Origin: Calliopum simillimum
Lineage: Eukaryota > Arthropoda > Insecta > Diptera > Lauxaniidae
Length of the DNA stretch: 64,000 nt
NCBI GenBank assembly: GCA_951812925.1
Contig: OX638371.1
Span: 2,418,001 to 2,482,000, forward strand
Direction: 5' to 3'
Positions within the stretch are counted from its first letter, which is position 1. Every line of letters begins with the position of its first letter. Position numbers and translations under genes: made by a program. Of this stretch, positions 1-11,135 are shown piece by piece. The notes beneath the pieces were generated by a model, which was given only the letters and a program-made list of their open reading frames with translations, was not told where the DNA came from and did not search any database.

Positions 1-552
1 GTCATTAACACCACGTAATTTGGTCACAGCTGCTAGACATTGTGCAGACTTTCCAACTTTGCCGGTTTATAAATTAATTTATTTTTTTATTTTTTTCTTT
101 TTATTTTCTTAATTAAAGCTAATTACCAAATTTGTTAAGTTTTTATATTATAATACTAACTTGGCTTAAATACATATTTCAATGTCTAAACTTTAATGCT
201 AATTAATGCTCTGTTTATTCCTTTTTTAAAATTTATGCAAGTCAAAGACTTTTTTAAAAAGTTGTCGAAAACTAAAGCCGGGTGGTCAAATATTTATAAG
301 AACGCCAACGATATGATTAAGTTGTCGTGAGATATTAAAATTTATAATTTATATATTTGAGAAATTTATTGGGATCTAAATTGGGCAAAAACGTTTTTTT
401 TTGTTTTAAATTATACACTCGAAAAATAAAATTCTATAATGGAAAATTTTTCATATATTAAAAAAGCTTTATAAGATCCAAACGACACAAATTTAATGAA
501 AAATCCAAACTGAACTGGCACAAAATTTATACAATCTATGTTCAATGTTAGT
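1..552. other. AT-rich non-coding stretch, no feature seen
   Basis: No coding-like ORF, splice-bounded exon or clear repeat boundary was seen. If the minus-strand exon at 21195-21282 is the first coding exon of a gene, this stretch lies in its long first intron or beyond. Confidence 0.5.
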
Positions 553-1064
553 TAGACTGATTTACTTTAACCCATTTTTACCAAGTTTTTGAAAAAAATA
601 ATTTAAAAACCCATAAAAACAGGATATGAAAGGTTCAGATATTTTAGAAAATTGTTGCTTGTGTGATTTCATGGTTGAAACAAAAAGTTTCATCTAAAAT
701 GGAGGCTTAGAGTTTTACAATGGTGTATGCGTTTTTACAAGTATTTAAGCTAAAAAAAAAACAATATGTGGATGATTTTTTGTTCCAGCTATTATGTTTT
801 TTACATACATGATTCAAGTCGAAAAATTTGATGTATCATACGACTCATACCGACGATTTATGGGTTCGAAATAAAATAAAAACCGCATCAAATCAGTATT
901 TGGCATAAATCAACATTGCGCGATCTTTAAATGGCCTCCAAAAAAATTTTTTTAAAGTTTTTCCTCAGTTTTTTAACTTCCTCTTTTGGGATTTTTAAGC
1001 ATAATCGTGGAGTTTCCAAAAATGGTGGTTTTTTTTTAAACAATCTACAATGTATACTGTATAC
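553..1064. repeat. Degenerate copy of the TAGACTG-ended MITE-like family
   Basis: The left edge carries TAGACTGATT, the same terminus as the element at 8500-9006. The part from about 880 to 1030 aligns by eye with 26500-26640: both have an 'accgc..tcaa' block, then 'cattgcg'/'cgttgcg', then a T-rich run with 'ttaacttcctctttt'/'ttgacttcctctttc'. The right terminus is not preserved. It is interpreted as an old non-autonomous DNA element fragment. Confidence 0.4.
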
Positions 1065-1440
1065 TAGGGCGGGTCGATGAAAAAATAATTGAAAAAACCG
1101 CTTCCTATTTAAAAGCTCACTTTAAGAGTATTTAGGAAATAAAAAATTTGTTTGTTTTGACCACTTTGAGAAATAATGTCAGATGTTAGAATGGACTTAG
1201 TTGGGCTTTAATAAGCGCTCTTTGGGTAAAATTTACATGTCTTTCTTTGCGTAGCAGACCAAACTTGTCAACTCCGAATTTTATTGGTGGAAAGTTAGTA
1301 TTTAACACACATATAACTGGGGTAAAATGATTTTCCGAAATTCCGAAAATTTCCAAGATGGCGGCCACACGAAGTTCGATCAACCTTTGGATACTCACGC
1401 ATTTGAAAATCCATAGCAACTGGGCATTTTATTCGATTTT
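1065..1440. repeat. Possible fragment of a TAGGGCG-ended element
   Basis: TAGGGCGGGTCGATG at 1065 resembles the end of the complete element at 63028-63318 (TAGGGCGTT). No matching right end was found. A minus-strand ORF of 77 codons crosses the region but has no recognisable domain, and it includes the 'aagatggcggcc' type of sequence seen again near 36480-36550, so it is probably repeat-derived. Confidence 0.25.
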
Positions 1441-3872
1441 AATTAAATTTTCAGGGTTTTTGTACATACAAAAGTATGATCTTTTGAAAAAAAAAAATAA
1501 ATAAATTGCACTGAAAATATAATTAATTTTTGGTGATTTAAAACCTTTTTTCTTTTTCAAAGTCATTTTGGGGCTTGCACCATTTTATTTTATTTTTAAA
1601 TACTTTTATTTAAAAGTAAATTCTATAGCAATTATTTTCCGTCCTCAAAATTGTGGTATGGTTTACGGTTATCAAGCTATGAGTTTTTAAAATTGTATAA
1701 TGTTGTGTTAATCATCAGTTGTTGGTGGGCGTGCGCTATCATACAGGGCTGCCATTACGCAAAGAAAGTTTTAAAGGTTTTAGATTTATAAAGAAAAAAT
1801 ATTTGATAAAGAAAAAATGGGGTGTGAACTAGAGAGACTAGGTACTGGTCGAAGATGACCTCGGAGTTCCAATCAATGTGAAGAAAAAAAATGTTCATCT
1901 AATTAAACCCTTTAAAACAATATATAAGTTATGGAAAAAAGAAAATTTTGGCTGTTTTTGGATTGGACCAAAAAAAAAATTTTTTTTATCCCAGATACTC
2001 TCAAGGTAAGCTTTCAAATAAAGGACGTTTTTTCAAACTTTTTTTTTTGTATGAAGGCCGACTTGGCCTACTGTATAAAAGAGAGAGATTTGCAAAAAAT
2101 ACCAAATTGAGCACAGCACAAATGCATGTGATGAAAATAAATTTTGAGTAATGTTGAAGTAAGTAGATAGCTCAAGTATAAAATAAAGTAACATTTTATG
2201 AAGTTGTTGCGAGAATTATCGAGAATGTTTCCATTCAAAGAATGATAGTTTTTTTTTGCCTGTCGCGTTTTGAATATAAAAAATTTTGGATTGTGTTCTA
2301 TATATATATTATGGGTGTAGTATTTGCGTTCTTAACGGATTGATTGTTGATGATAAATAATATTCAGCATGTGTTGTTTCATATTAATAAATACTTTAAT
2401 AGTTTATATTTTTTAAGACAATTTTATTTTTTATCAATCTCCAAAATACAAAAATCATTTTCGAAATTTAAAAACAAAAATACATTGATCAACAATCATA
2501 AGGTAAAGGATAAAGGATAGCAAGTAAATGAAGTAAATGTAAGCACTACATGGGTGTCTGTTTTAGCACAAAGTGCATGAAAAAGCCAATAATAAATTTA
2601 GGTGCTTGGAACTATTTTACCATTCTGTGCATCAATGGCCAAACTCTTAAAAACGATAATTTAAAGAAAAATTTTATTCCATTATAAGGGGATATAACAC
2701 GTTTTTTTTTTTTCGGTCAGTGTAAGATAAAAAAAAAAACAAAATGTGGGAATTAATTCAACTATCGGTCGCATCAAACAATGTATGACAGCATAAGTAA
2801 GTAGGTAGCAAAGGTTATTTGTTTATTATGTTTTTATGACTAATAACTTTTTTCCGTTGTAGCGTGAGGTTATTGCCCTTAGATTTGATATAAAATATAT
2901 AACAACTATTCCATACGTATAGTGAGAACTTTCAAACATTCCATGCGATATTATCTGTTTACTATAAACAGGGCAATTTTATACGTTTGTATATGCAAAC
3001 TTATAGCATTCTGCTGCTGGATTTAGCATGCTAGTAACATACATATTAAAAACTACTAGCAATAACAAAAACTTAAACTTTATTATTTATGCCTATCAAA
3101 ATGTTAGAAAACCAAAAATGAATTTTTGATAATTTATGCTTGTCAAATTGAAACCACAGATAAACAATTCGGAAAAAACAGTACAACAGTTACTATGGTA
3201 AGATAATATTTGGCGCCAAGCGTACATTTTGAATTAAAGCCAATTGAATTCCTATTAAGTTTTAATTTTTTCCAATTGGTTTCATTGTAATGGTTTTGTT
3301 ATTTTTGCATGGCACTTTTTTTTTTTTTGTTTCGTTGTATGCATAATTTACATTTTGGCACCCACCTGTTATTTAATTATCTTTTTTTTTATCTGAATTT
3401 AACTACAACATTTCATGGGAACTAACAATTTTTATTTTGATTTCAAAAAAATATTGCTCTTGTCATGTTGCAACGACTTTGCCATTAATTTTTGTTGTTT
3501 TTTATTAACATCTCATAAATTATCTGCGGTCTTCAATTTTAATGAAGTAAGAGTACAAGACCAATCCATATACGAAACATATTAAGTGAAACTTAATACA
3601 TCATGCAAACTGTACAAGCTATTTTGATTAAGTTTTGTAAGTAAGTAATCGATGAATATGAGTACCATTCGCTATTCAAAAATTGGGCTGAATCCAAATG
3701 GTGCCACGTCCAAGTTTTGATGATTGAACGATTAGACATTATAATACGTTACACAATAGGCTGGTTCAAAATTGAAAAGATTTATTGCGAATTTTTGGTG
3801 CTCAACCCCCAAAATATTGTAGTGGGTATTGAATCAAACTAAATATAAGAAAAGATAAGAAAAATCTTTCAG
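1441..3872. other. AT-rich non-coding stretch
   Basis: Poly-A/T runs and short chance ORFs only. A GTAAGC-like donor at about 2005 follows a short plus-strand ORF (1948-2151), but no acceptor or coding-like composition supports an exon. Confidence 0.45.
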
Positions 3873-4520
3873 TACACTGCAAAAAGTTTAGGGATAAAGT
3901 ATAAACTTATTTATACTATATGTTTTTTTAATCTTATGTATTCCAATTTTTTTATATAATTTATTAAATTATTTTCTATAAAGTTATACTAAACCAAAAA
4001 AGTTTAACGTTTAAGCCAAAATTGTTATGAACCATAAATTTTATACAAAAATTGTATAAAAACTATTGACAAAACGTCCCGTCATCGAATACACACAAAA
4101 TTTAGCATTTGTGGAAAAATCATTTTGCGCAGTAATTAAGAGTTAGTTTCTGATGCATTTGACCATCGTTACCATCTTACAGCAAATACGCCACTTACAC
4201 CGATCATCGCCGTCACTTAGCATAATAAAAAAATTGTTTATACCAACTATTGTTCACTTTGACAGATCGGACGCTCTTTAAGATGCAATAGCTTTCAATG
4301 ACAACAAATCAGTCCATATATTAATAACGTTATCTAGTAGCAAAACGAACTTTTTAAGTAAAATTGTATTAATACTTTATCTGTACAAATTTTATAAGAA
4401 AAAGTATAAACAGTTTGTATAGTACACCAAGTTGTAGCATAGATTTTATATCAAACTTGGTGCGGATTTTTAATCATTCCGATTTGGTTTGAATTTTACT
4501 CCCAAACTATTTGCTGTGTA
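3873..4520. mobile_element. Non-autonomous Tc1-like element (MITE), copy 1
   Basis: The ends are TA|CACTGCAAAAAGTTTAGG on the left and CCAAACTATTTGCTGTG|TA on the right. These form an imperfect inverted repeat of about 18 bp with TA at each border, as expected of the Tc1/mariner superfamily. A second copy lies at 52124-52530, with near-identical ends and colinear interior (for example 'taagccaaaattgtt' and the 'gtttgtatagta' block). This copy is about 240 bp longer; the extra part is roughly 4070-4360. No transposase coding is present. Confidence 0.65.
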
Positions 4521-5148
4521 CACCGTATATAGTGCTATCCATTTAATATCAAGTCAAAAGACCAGTCAACTCTTCTTTTTTCATTAAACTCTGTTATCGT
4601 TAGTTTCTTCAGCCATATTCCATATCAAAGACAAATACTAAAGTGTTCTTTAATATGCTGCACTAAGAGACTTTGTATTTGACTAATCATAATAAATTTA
4701 ATTTATTAAAAAAATTTATACGAACTCATCAGACTCAAATCAAAACTCACTGAAATTTGTAATTTTTTTTTGTTTTGTTTTTAATCTCCTATATCAGCAA
4801 CATATTTCCAAACTGTTTTGGTACTTGAATTTTGATTTATATTTATTGTCGTTGTTCTTGGTTTATAACCATTATATTTTATTGCCAAATTTTCTTTAAA
4901 CATATAAATAATATTTTGCTATGGTCTGATGTTTTTTACGTACATTTCTTGGGGGGTTTTTTTTTATTTCATTGTTTTTGTTTTTATACCATTAATTTTT
5001 AAGTTTCTTTTGCTACTTTTTTGCTTAAAAAGTGCATTGACACCGATTTTGACTTTTTTAAATGCCCTATTTTTTTAATCAAATTAAGCTGTGCAAAAGT
5101 CGCTTAGTATCTTAACTGCTGCTTTTACTTACTATGTAGTGTGATATA

Positions 5149-5187
<39 letters not shown>

Positions 5188-7084
5188 TTGATTGTCATAC
5201 ATGTATTATTGATTAATTTATATATTTATTATTATTTTTTTTTACTCATTTGGTTCATTCTTATCTGTTGAATTGGAGTTGTTTTGCCCATTGTACGAGT
5301 ACTTGCGAAAAGTTTTTGCAATAACCAATTTTTATATAATATATGATGTTATATAATGTACAATTCAGAATGATAGTATCTTTTTCCAAAAGCCTAAAAA
5401 TTAGAAAATTATGATTGAAAAATCATCAACCCAGAAAATTGTAACATTAACTGCTGGGTTGTAAAAGTTAAACAAAACATTTATAAAAAAAAAAAAATAA
5501 ACAGAGGCGCCTAAAAAATTACTGTGATAATTTCAACTTGCTTAAACACAAACCTCTGAGAGAGATTTGCATAATTTGAAAATTAACACGAAAATAATAG
5601 ACTAAATGAGATATAAAAACTTCAACAAAAAATTCAATCCAAATAAATAAATAATTCCAAATAATTTATGTTTAAATTTACCGAAAATCACAGATATTTG
5701 CATTAATTTGTGATTTCATTTGGTTGGTGCCATATTTTATAGTTTTAGTTTGTGTTACAATTTTAAGTTTGTTTTTGTTGTTATGTTAATTTTTATTGTT
5801 GTTGTTTTTCTTATTGTATTCTGACAACATAAATTTCATTTTGACCAGCAGTTGAAAAAGAGACTAATGATATCAATTTTTCAAATTTCATTTGACATTT
5901 TTGGTTATTAATGTGCTGTGAAGTGTTAACTTTGAAAACATTTATTTACATCATTTTGGGTTTTAGGAAATTTTGAGAAGATTTGTGTACAGACTAAAAA
6001 AAAAATTAAATAAATTTTGGGTAATGAAAGTCAAAGAGAAATTTTTGTAGCAAAATTTTTTTGCAGAAAAAAATAGTGTACAAATGCTATTTAGTTTTTT
6101 TTTTGTTTTAATCTTTTCTTAAAAGTGTTAATGCTCTTAAAACACACTTCAAACAATAAATATTAACAGCGTAGTAGTTAAATAAAATCTATACCCATTT
6201 CCACTTTACATATTTCTTCTGCATACATATACCATCTGCCGACATAAAGTGAATTTTCTCAATGATTCTCACAACAGCTTCATGAAACTTGAGCTACCTA
6301 TACTGAGATGAGGCACACTTTTTACCTTATCGCTTCTGTTCTCGTTTTACATGTAGCATACTTCCCAGCAAAAACTTCTACAGCATGACACAGGCAGTAC
6401 AACATTCTCAACTTTGCTCAATATTTCTCCGGCGCAAAATAAATTTCTGTGAAACATGAAGTAAAGCCTGGCACTCATTTATCTGTTTCACGAAAATGCA
6501 AAGAGCTTTATATACGGTTTGATCGATCGAAAGCCTCGGTGTTGTTTCCACATATAAGGTTCTAGTTTGCAGATGATTCTGAAGAGGCAGACTTTAAGCA
6601 GCACTGTGTACAGAACCACAGCTTTAATTTGAACTCATTTCTTTTTTTTTTTGAATTTTTGGCAGTGCTTCATAATGAACTATTCCCAAATAAACGAAAT
6701 ATTTTATATAAGTACTTTTTGAGACGTAAATTTTTTTATTTTAATTTTATGTATTTATTCAAACGATAGGGTAACATAAAACTTTTGCTACCCACATGCC
6801 TCAGTAAAAATAAGAAATTGAGTTCCATAATAATACCGAAATGAACGTGATTGAATGACTACATGACAATGATTACAACAATTGATAAAACAATGGTAAT
6901 TTAAGACAATTAAAATGCAGACAGAAAAACACACAGTCAGTTAAATTGAAAACTTACATCTGATGTAACATGGTAAGAGAAACTCTATCGCCCACAATCT
7001 CTCTCGGACACAATATATTGGTAACAACAAATCAAAATTCACTGATAAGCTGCAAACACAAACCAAAAATAGTGAAAACATATC
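4521..7084. other. AT-rich non-coding stretch with a TA microsatellite
   Basis: No exon-like segment was seen. It holds the dinucleotide run at 5152-5185 and many T-rich runs. Confidence 0.45.
5152..5185. repeat. (AT)n microsatellite
   Basis: An uninterrupted alternating A/T run of about 34 bp, i.e. about 17 dinucleotide units. Confidence 0.9.
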
Positions 7085-7220
7085 GTCGATGGTTAATTAA
7101 AGAAACACTTCATTACAACAGCAAGCAAAAAGCCATGGGCATTAACAGTAGGTGTATTTATTGGGGTTACTTTGGGGACTCCGACCACCACAGAAATTTG
7201 CAATTACCTTGCAAAAAGAC

Positions 7221-7790
7221 ATATGATGAGGTTACCGGACATAATCCCAACGGACATAATCCCCATTTCGTAAATGGGGATTATGTCCGAAAATTTTTCG
7301 GTCATAATCCCCATTTTGGCCATGGGGGTTATGTCCGCAAATTTTTCGGACATAATCCCAATGGGGGTTATGTCCGAAAAATTTAATTAAGATTGAACAA
7401 AATTTTTGCAATAATCCATTTAAAAAATTTATATAGTGTTGGATGTTATAGACTGATCCGTGGCCGAAGGCCGCCGCGAAGCCGGTGTTGGATTTTTGGG
7501 AGTTTTAAATCCTGAGCTGCGGCCGCAGGCCGCCCACTTACCTCTACCCTTATGTGAAATTTCTGTGGAATTTTTGGGAGTTGTAAATCCTGAGCTGCTT
7601 CTGTTGTCAATAACAAAATATCGTTATGGGGACTATGTCCGTTTTTTCCTGGGGATTATGTCCGAAACACTTGCGGACATAATTCCCATTGAAAAAATGG
7701 GGATTATGTCCGAATCACTTGCGGACATAATCCCCATATCGTGAATGGGGATTATGTCCGTGGGGATTATGTCACGGCACCATATGATGA
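7221..7790. mobile_element. Foldback-type element with a 9-bp target duplication
   Basis: The 9-mer ATATGATGA occurs directly repeated at 7221-7229 and 7782-7790. It flanks an element (7230-7781) whose ends are inverted repeats: GGTTACCGGACATAAT on the left, and GGTGCCGTGACATAAT read inward from the right, matching at 12 of 16 positions. The interior holds about 14 copies of a short module, GGGGATTATGTCCG, in alternating orientation. They fall in two clusters (about 7238-7384 and 7625-7775) around a GC-richer core at 7455-7620. There is no transposase. A 9-bp duplication plus modular inverted repeats recalls Drosophila foldback (FB) elements, and it also suits Mutator-like elements. Family assignment is inference. 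Confidence 0.75.
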
Positions 7791-8499
7791 TTCGCTTTCG
7801 CTCCCATTTTTCTGATAATAATCTTATCTACGTCTCTGGGTATTGATAGAATTGTCTGACTGGCTGGCTGTCAAATGATACAACACGTGACGTGTAAATT
7901 AGCCAATTGTTTTGTATGAAATTCATTTGTGTTTAGTTACAATTTCCGTTATCTTGTCTTGTATCAAATTTAATTACATTGCCAATAATGACACTTATGT
8001 ACAACAGTTTTAGAACTTAAGTAATATCAATTTGATTTGTCCATAAAAATAAAACATAGATACTTTAATATTACTCGTATTGCCTCAACGCAAGTGCTTT
8101 CATGTATTATTTTTATACAATTCAGCAAGTTCTATCCAGTCGTTTGAAGTCAATATATGGGCCTGGAACTCAAAAGCTACAACGGAAGGTAGCTTAGTTT
8201 TTAGTACTTTGTTTTTTTGCCAATGTTGTGTGATACTTAATGATATTATCTTTTCGACGTCTTCGATGTTTTTTGACATTAAGTGATCGTTTTCACTATA
8301 AAAATTTAAAATTATGACAAAGTCTTTAGCATATTTGTCTATGAAATCTTTTGACATTTTTGTGTAAAATTTGTGTATTAAAATATGAAATTTATAAATA
8401 AAATAAAAATGAATGTTTGTATGTCTGTACGTCTGTATGTTCCTTATAGACCCCTAAAGGGCTGCACCAATCACCGTACAAATTTATATACATACATAT
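7791..8499. other. Spacer with one unassigned minus-strand ORF
   Basis: Apart from the ORF at 8100-8357 (separate entry), only short T-rich sequence and a 'tgtctgtacgtctgtatg' low-complexity patch near 8420 were seen. Confidence 0.4.
8100..8357 (-). CDS. Unrecognised 85-codon ORF with coding-like composition
   Basis: This is an ATG-to-stop ORF of 85 residues on the minus strand. It stands out from chance ORFs because it is not dominated by Phe/Lys/Asn runs and its 3' half is richer in G+C than the surroundings. It reads as a soluble, mildly acidic and helical sequence, with segments such as DFVIILNFYSENDHL and SSNDWIELAELYK-like TSNDWIELAELYKNN near the C-terminus. No signal peptide, membrane segment or catalytic motif was seen, and I do not recognise the family. 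The context just upstream of the ATG (acacaaaaATGt) is acceptable for insects. It could be a tiny gene nested in an intron, an exon of a larger gene, a retroposed fragment, or chance. Confidence 0.3.
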   Translation of the reverse strand: MSKDFIDKYAKDFVIILNFYSENDHLMSKNIEDVEKIISLSITQHWQKNKVLKTKLPSVVAFEFQAHILTSNDWIELAELYKNNT

Positions 8500-9006
8500 T
8501 AGACTGATTCAAAAAAATCGAAGGTTTTCAAAACCACGATTTTACAATCTAAATGTCTTCATTAAGCCGAAAAATGAAGCCCCAAAAAATTTCAGCTCGA
8601 TCTAAGCATTTTAACTGGTCGCTCAACGAGCATTTTGATTGTATGTAAATATGATTTACGATTTACGCAAAAACCACGTTTTTCGACACTAATTTGCTCA
8701 CAGCTCCCGAAATAAGCCACCAATCTTAATTCTGACGCCGGATTCTGAAAGGTAATAATATTTTGCATAAAAACACGTAGTCTCATAACATTTAGATCTC
8801 TCTGTAGTGACCCACACTAGTTAATAGGTAAAATCAATGAATTTTTCAATTTTATTCAATTGTAAAATCAAAATGCTCGTTGAGCGACCAGTTAAAATGC
8901 TTAGATCGAGCTGAAATTTTTTGGGGCTTCATTTTTCGGCTTAATGAAGACATTTAGATTGTAAAATCGAGGTTTTGAAAACCTTCGATTTTTTTGAATC
9001 AGTCTA
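8500..9006. mobile_element. Palindromic MITE with ~140-bp terminal inverted repeats (TAGACTG family)
   Basis: The left arm (8500-8642) begins TAGACTGATTC and the right arm (about 8865-9006) ends GAATCAGTCTA. The arms are near-perfect reverse complements over about 140 bp, including a GCTCGTTGAGCGACCAG block deep in the arm. The central loop is about 220 bp and encodes nothing recognisable. TA is present at both borders. Fragments of the same family lie at 553-1064 and 26450-26667. The next element starts only 14 bp away, at 9021. Confidence 0.85.
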
Positions 9007-9020
9007 ATACATATATACAA

Positions 9021-10873
9021 TAGAGCGTCCATATGTGCAAAATTCTGATTTTGCTTGCTCCCCGTCCATTTCCTGAAATTAGAGGTCAAAAAAATAAGAT
9101 CTCAAAAAAAAATTTGGAATCGGTAGTGGAAAAAACCCAGCCGGTTTTCGATTAAAGGTCGAAAAATTGACTAAAAAAAGGGAAGTCGCTTTGACTGTCC
9201 GTTACTTCAAAACTGTTAATTTTTTCATAATATTTTCAAGATAACTTTTGTAGAGCAAGACTAGGTCAACATTATATTCTTAAAAAATTTTGGTCCAAAA
9301 ATTAAATTTGTTGTTGTTTCGGTACAAAAACTTAAATTTTTTAAGAAAATGTTCGTGACTTTTTTTCTATAAATTGGTTTTTTGTAATTTTCAAAGGGTG
9401 GAATATTTGTTTTGGAATTCCTATATTGTAGGGAATTAAATGTTGATTAATTTAAAATAAAAATTACTAAAAAATTTAAGTTTTTAAGAAATGGAACCCG
9501 TTTCAAAGTTAAGAAAAAAATGTACTTTTTTATTTTTTTTTTTTAATTTTTAATTTGGTAAGAAACCATTTTAGTAGTCATATTTCTTAAACTAATTTGG
9601 GATTGCTGAACACGAAAATAGAATTCATTTTCGTTTTAGTGAGTTTTTGGGTTGTTGCAGCAGAGATAATCGAAAATTTCCAAATTCGTGCACGCAGTTC
9701 AGGAAAAAATTTCAATCAAGTTGTCGCGAACTGCACAAAGCAGTGTAATTGCACCTGAGCATTTACTGAATAAGAAAAAAAAGTTTTCAAAATCGGTTCA
9801 TGGCATGGTTTTTAAAATGAGGTCGAAAAATGGTATTTAAAAAAAACGACTACAAATCAAAACCAAAATAGTCATTTTAGATGTAGTTATTAATGCTGAA
9901 TTCGAAACTGGACGCGAAATTGCTGTATCACTTATGGTTTGTGAGATATCTCACCCCTAATGTTCAAAAAACACGATTTTTCAGGTTGTGTAGAACACGC
10001 ACAAAATCGTTTTGGTCTTTTCTATTAAATGCGCCATTTAGTACTGTTCTTCTTCTTCAAAATGAGTTACAGAATGGTCTTGTATGATTTTTCTTTAAAA
10101 AGTTATGACCATTTTAAAATAACATTATAAAAGATATAGTAATATGGCAATTGCTATAGAAAATCCATACATGATTTTTAACTTTCATGATGCCATTTTA
10201 AAATGATCATAACTTTTTGAAAAAAAGTCGCACAACCCCATTTTATAGCTCATTTTGAAGGCAAAAAGCAATTCTAAATGATGTATTCAATACCAACTAA
10301 AAATGCATTTTGTTGCATCCAAGAAAGTAGCGATTATAAGAAAAAAGCTTAGAATACTAATTTTTTTCCAACATTGAGACCGGCTCCATACCCTAAAACT
10401 TAACATTTTTAAATAATTTTTTTTTGCTGAATTAATCAACATTTAATTCCATGCAATAAAAGAATTCCGGAACAAATATTCCGCCCTTCGAAAATTACAA
10501 AAAAACAATTTATAGAAAAAAAGTCATGAAAATTTTCTTAAAAAATATAAGTTTTTGTACCGAAACAACAACAAATTTAATTTTTGATACAATATTTTTT
10601 AAGAAGATAATGTTGATCTAGTCCTGTTCTACAAAAGTTGTCTTGAAAATATAATGAAAAAATTAACAGTTTTGAAGTAACGGGCAGTCAAAGCGACTTC
10701 CCTTTTTTAAGTAAATTTTTCGACCTTCGATCGAAAACCGGCTGGGTTTTTTCCACTACCGATTCCAAATTTTTTTTTGAGATCTTATTTTTTTGACCTC
10801 TAATTTCAGAAAATGGACGGGGAGCAAACAAATTCACAACTTTGCACATTTCATATATCTTGTAGGCGCTCTA
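9021..10873. mobile_element. Large element with ~450-bp terminal inverted repeats
   Basis: The left end is TAGAGCGTCCATAT and the right end is the complementary GGCGCTCTA. The arms (about 9021-9455 and 10425-10873) are inverted copies with shared landmarks: GCTCCCCGTCCATT, CCCAGCCGGTTTTCGAT and GAAGTCGCTTTGACTG on the left, each with its complement in mirror order on the right. A smaller inner inverted pair (about 10095-10118 and 10195-10219) folds around 10158. No transposase-like frame is present in the roughly 970-bp middle. It is interpreted as a non-autonomous foldback or long-TIR DNA element with TA borders. Confidence 0.8.
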
Positions 10874-10885
10874 ATATACAAGCTT

Positions 10886-11135
10886 ATTGGGTGCGGCGCG
10901 TGTTTCTGCATCATTAACTTTTTCGGTTTTTCTATCACCCAAGGTTTTTCTACGCGCTTCATGATTTATTATGACATTTGAGTAGAAAATTTTTTTTTTC
11001 ACCCAAGGGTCCCCCCTTGGATGTCGGAACCAAAAGCTAAAAAAAATAGTTTTTTCCTTTTTTCGGGCTTTTTACGCGTTTCATGGCTTTTAACATTTTA
11101 GTGGAAAAAAATTTTTTCACCAAAGGGCTTCCCTC
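10886..11135 (-). repeat. Satellite-bearing dispersed repeat, copy 1 (about 2.5 units)
   Basis: It starts with GGTGCGGCGCGTGTTTCTGC, then tandem units of about 105 bp. Each unit has a GCGTTTCATGacTTTT block, a (G)TGGAAAAAAATTTTTT block and a 'cacccaaggg...gatgtcggaacc' block. The same sequence in opposite orientation is found at 42885-43035 and 60120-60562. It abuts the right end of the 9021-10873 element. No coding was seen. Confidence 0.7.

Noticed and set aside
1948..2151. Plus-strand ORF with an internal AAG|GTAAGC donor-like word
   Set aside because: No acceptor, start context or coding composition; the frame is rich in Phe/Lys from A/T runs.
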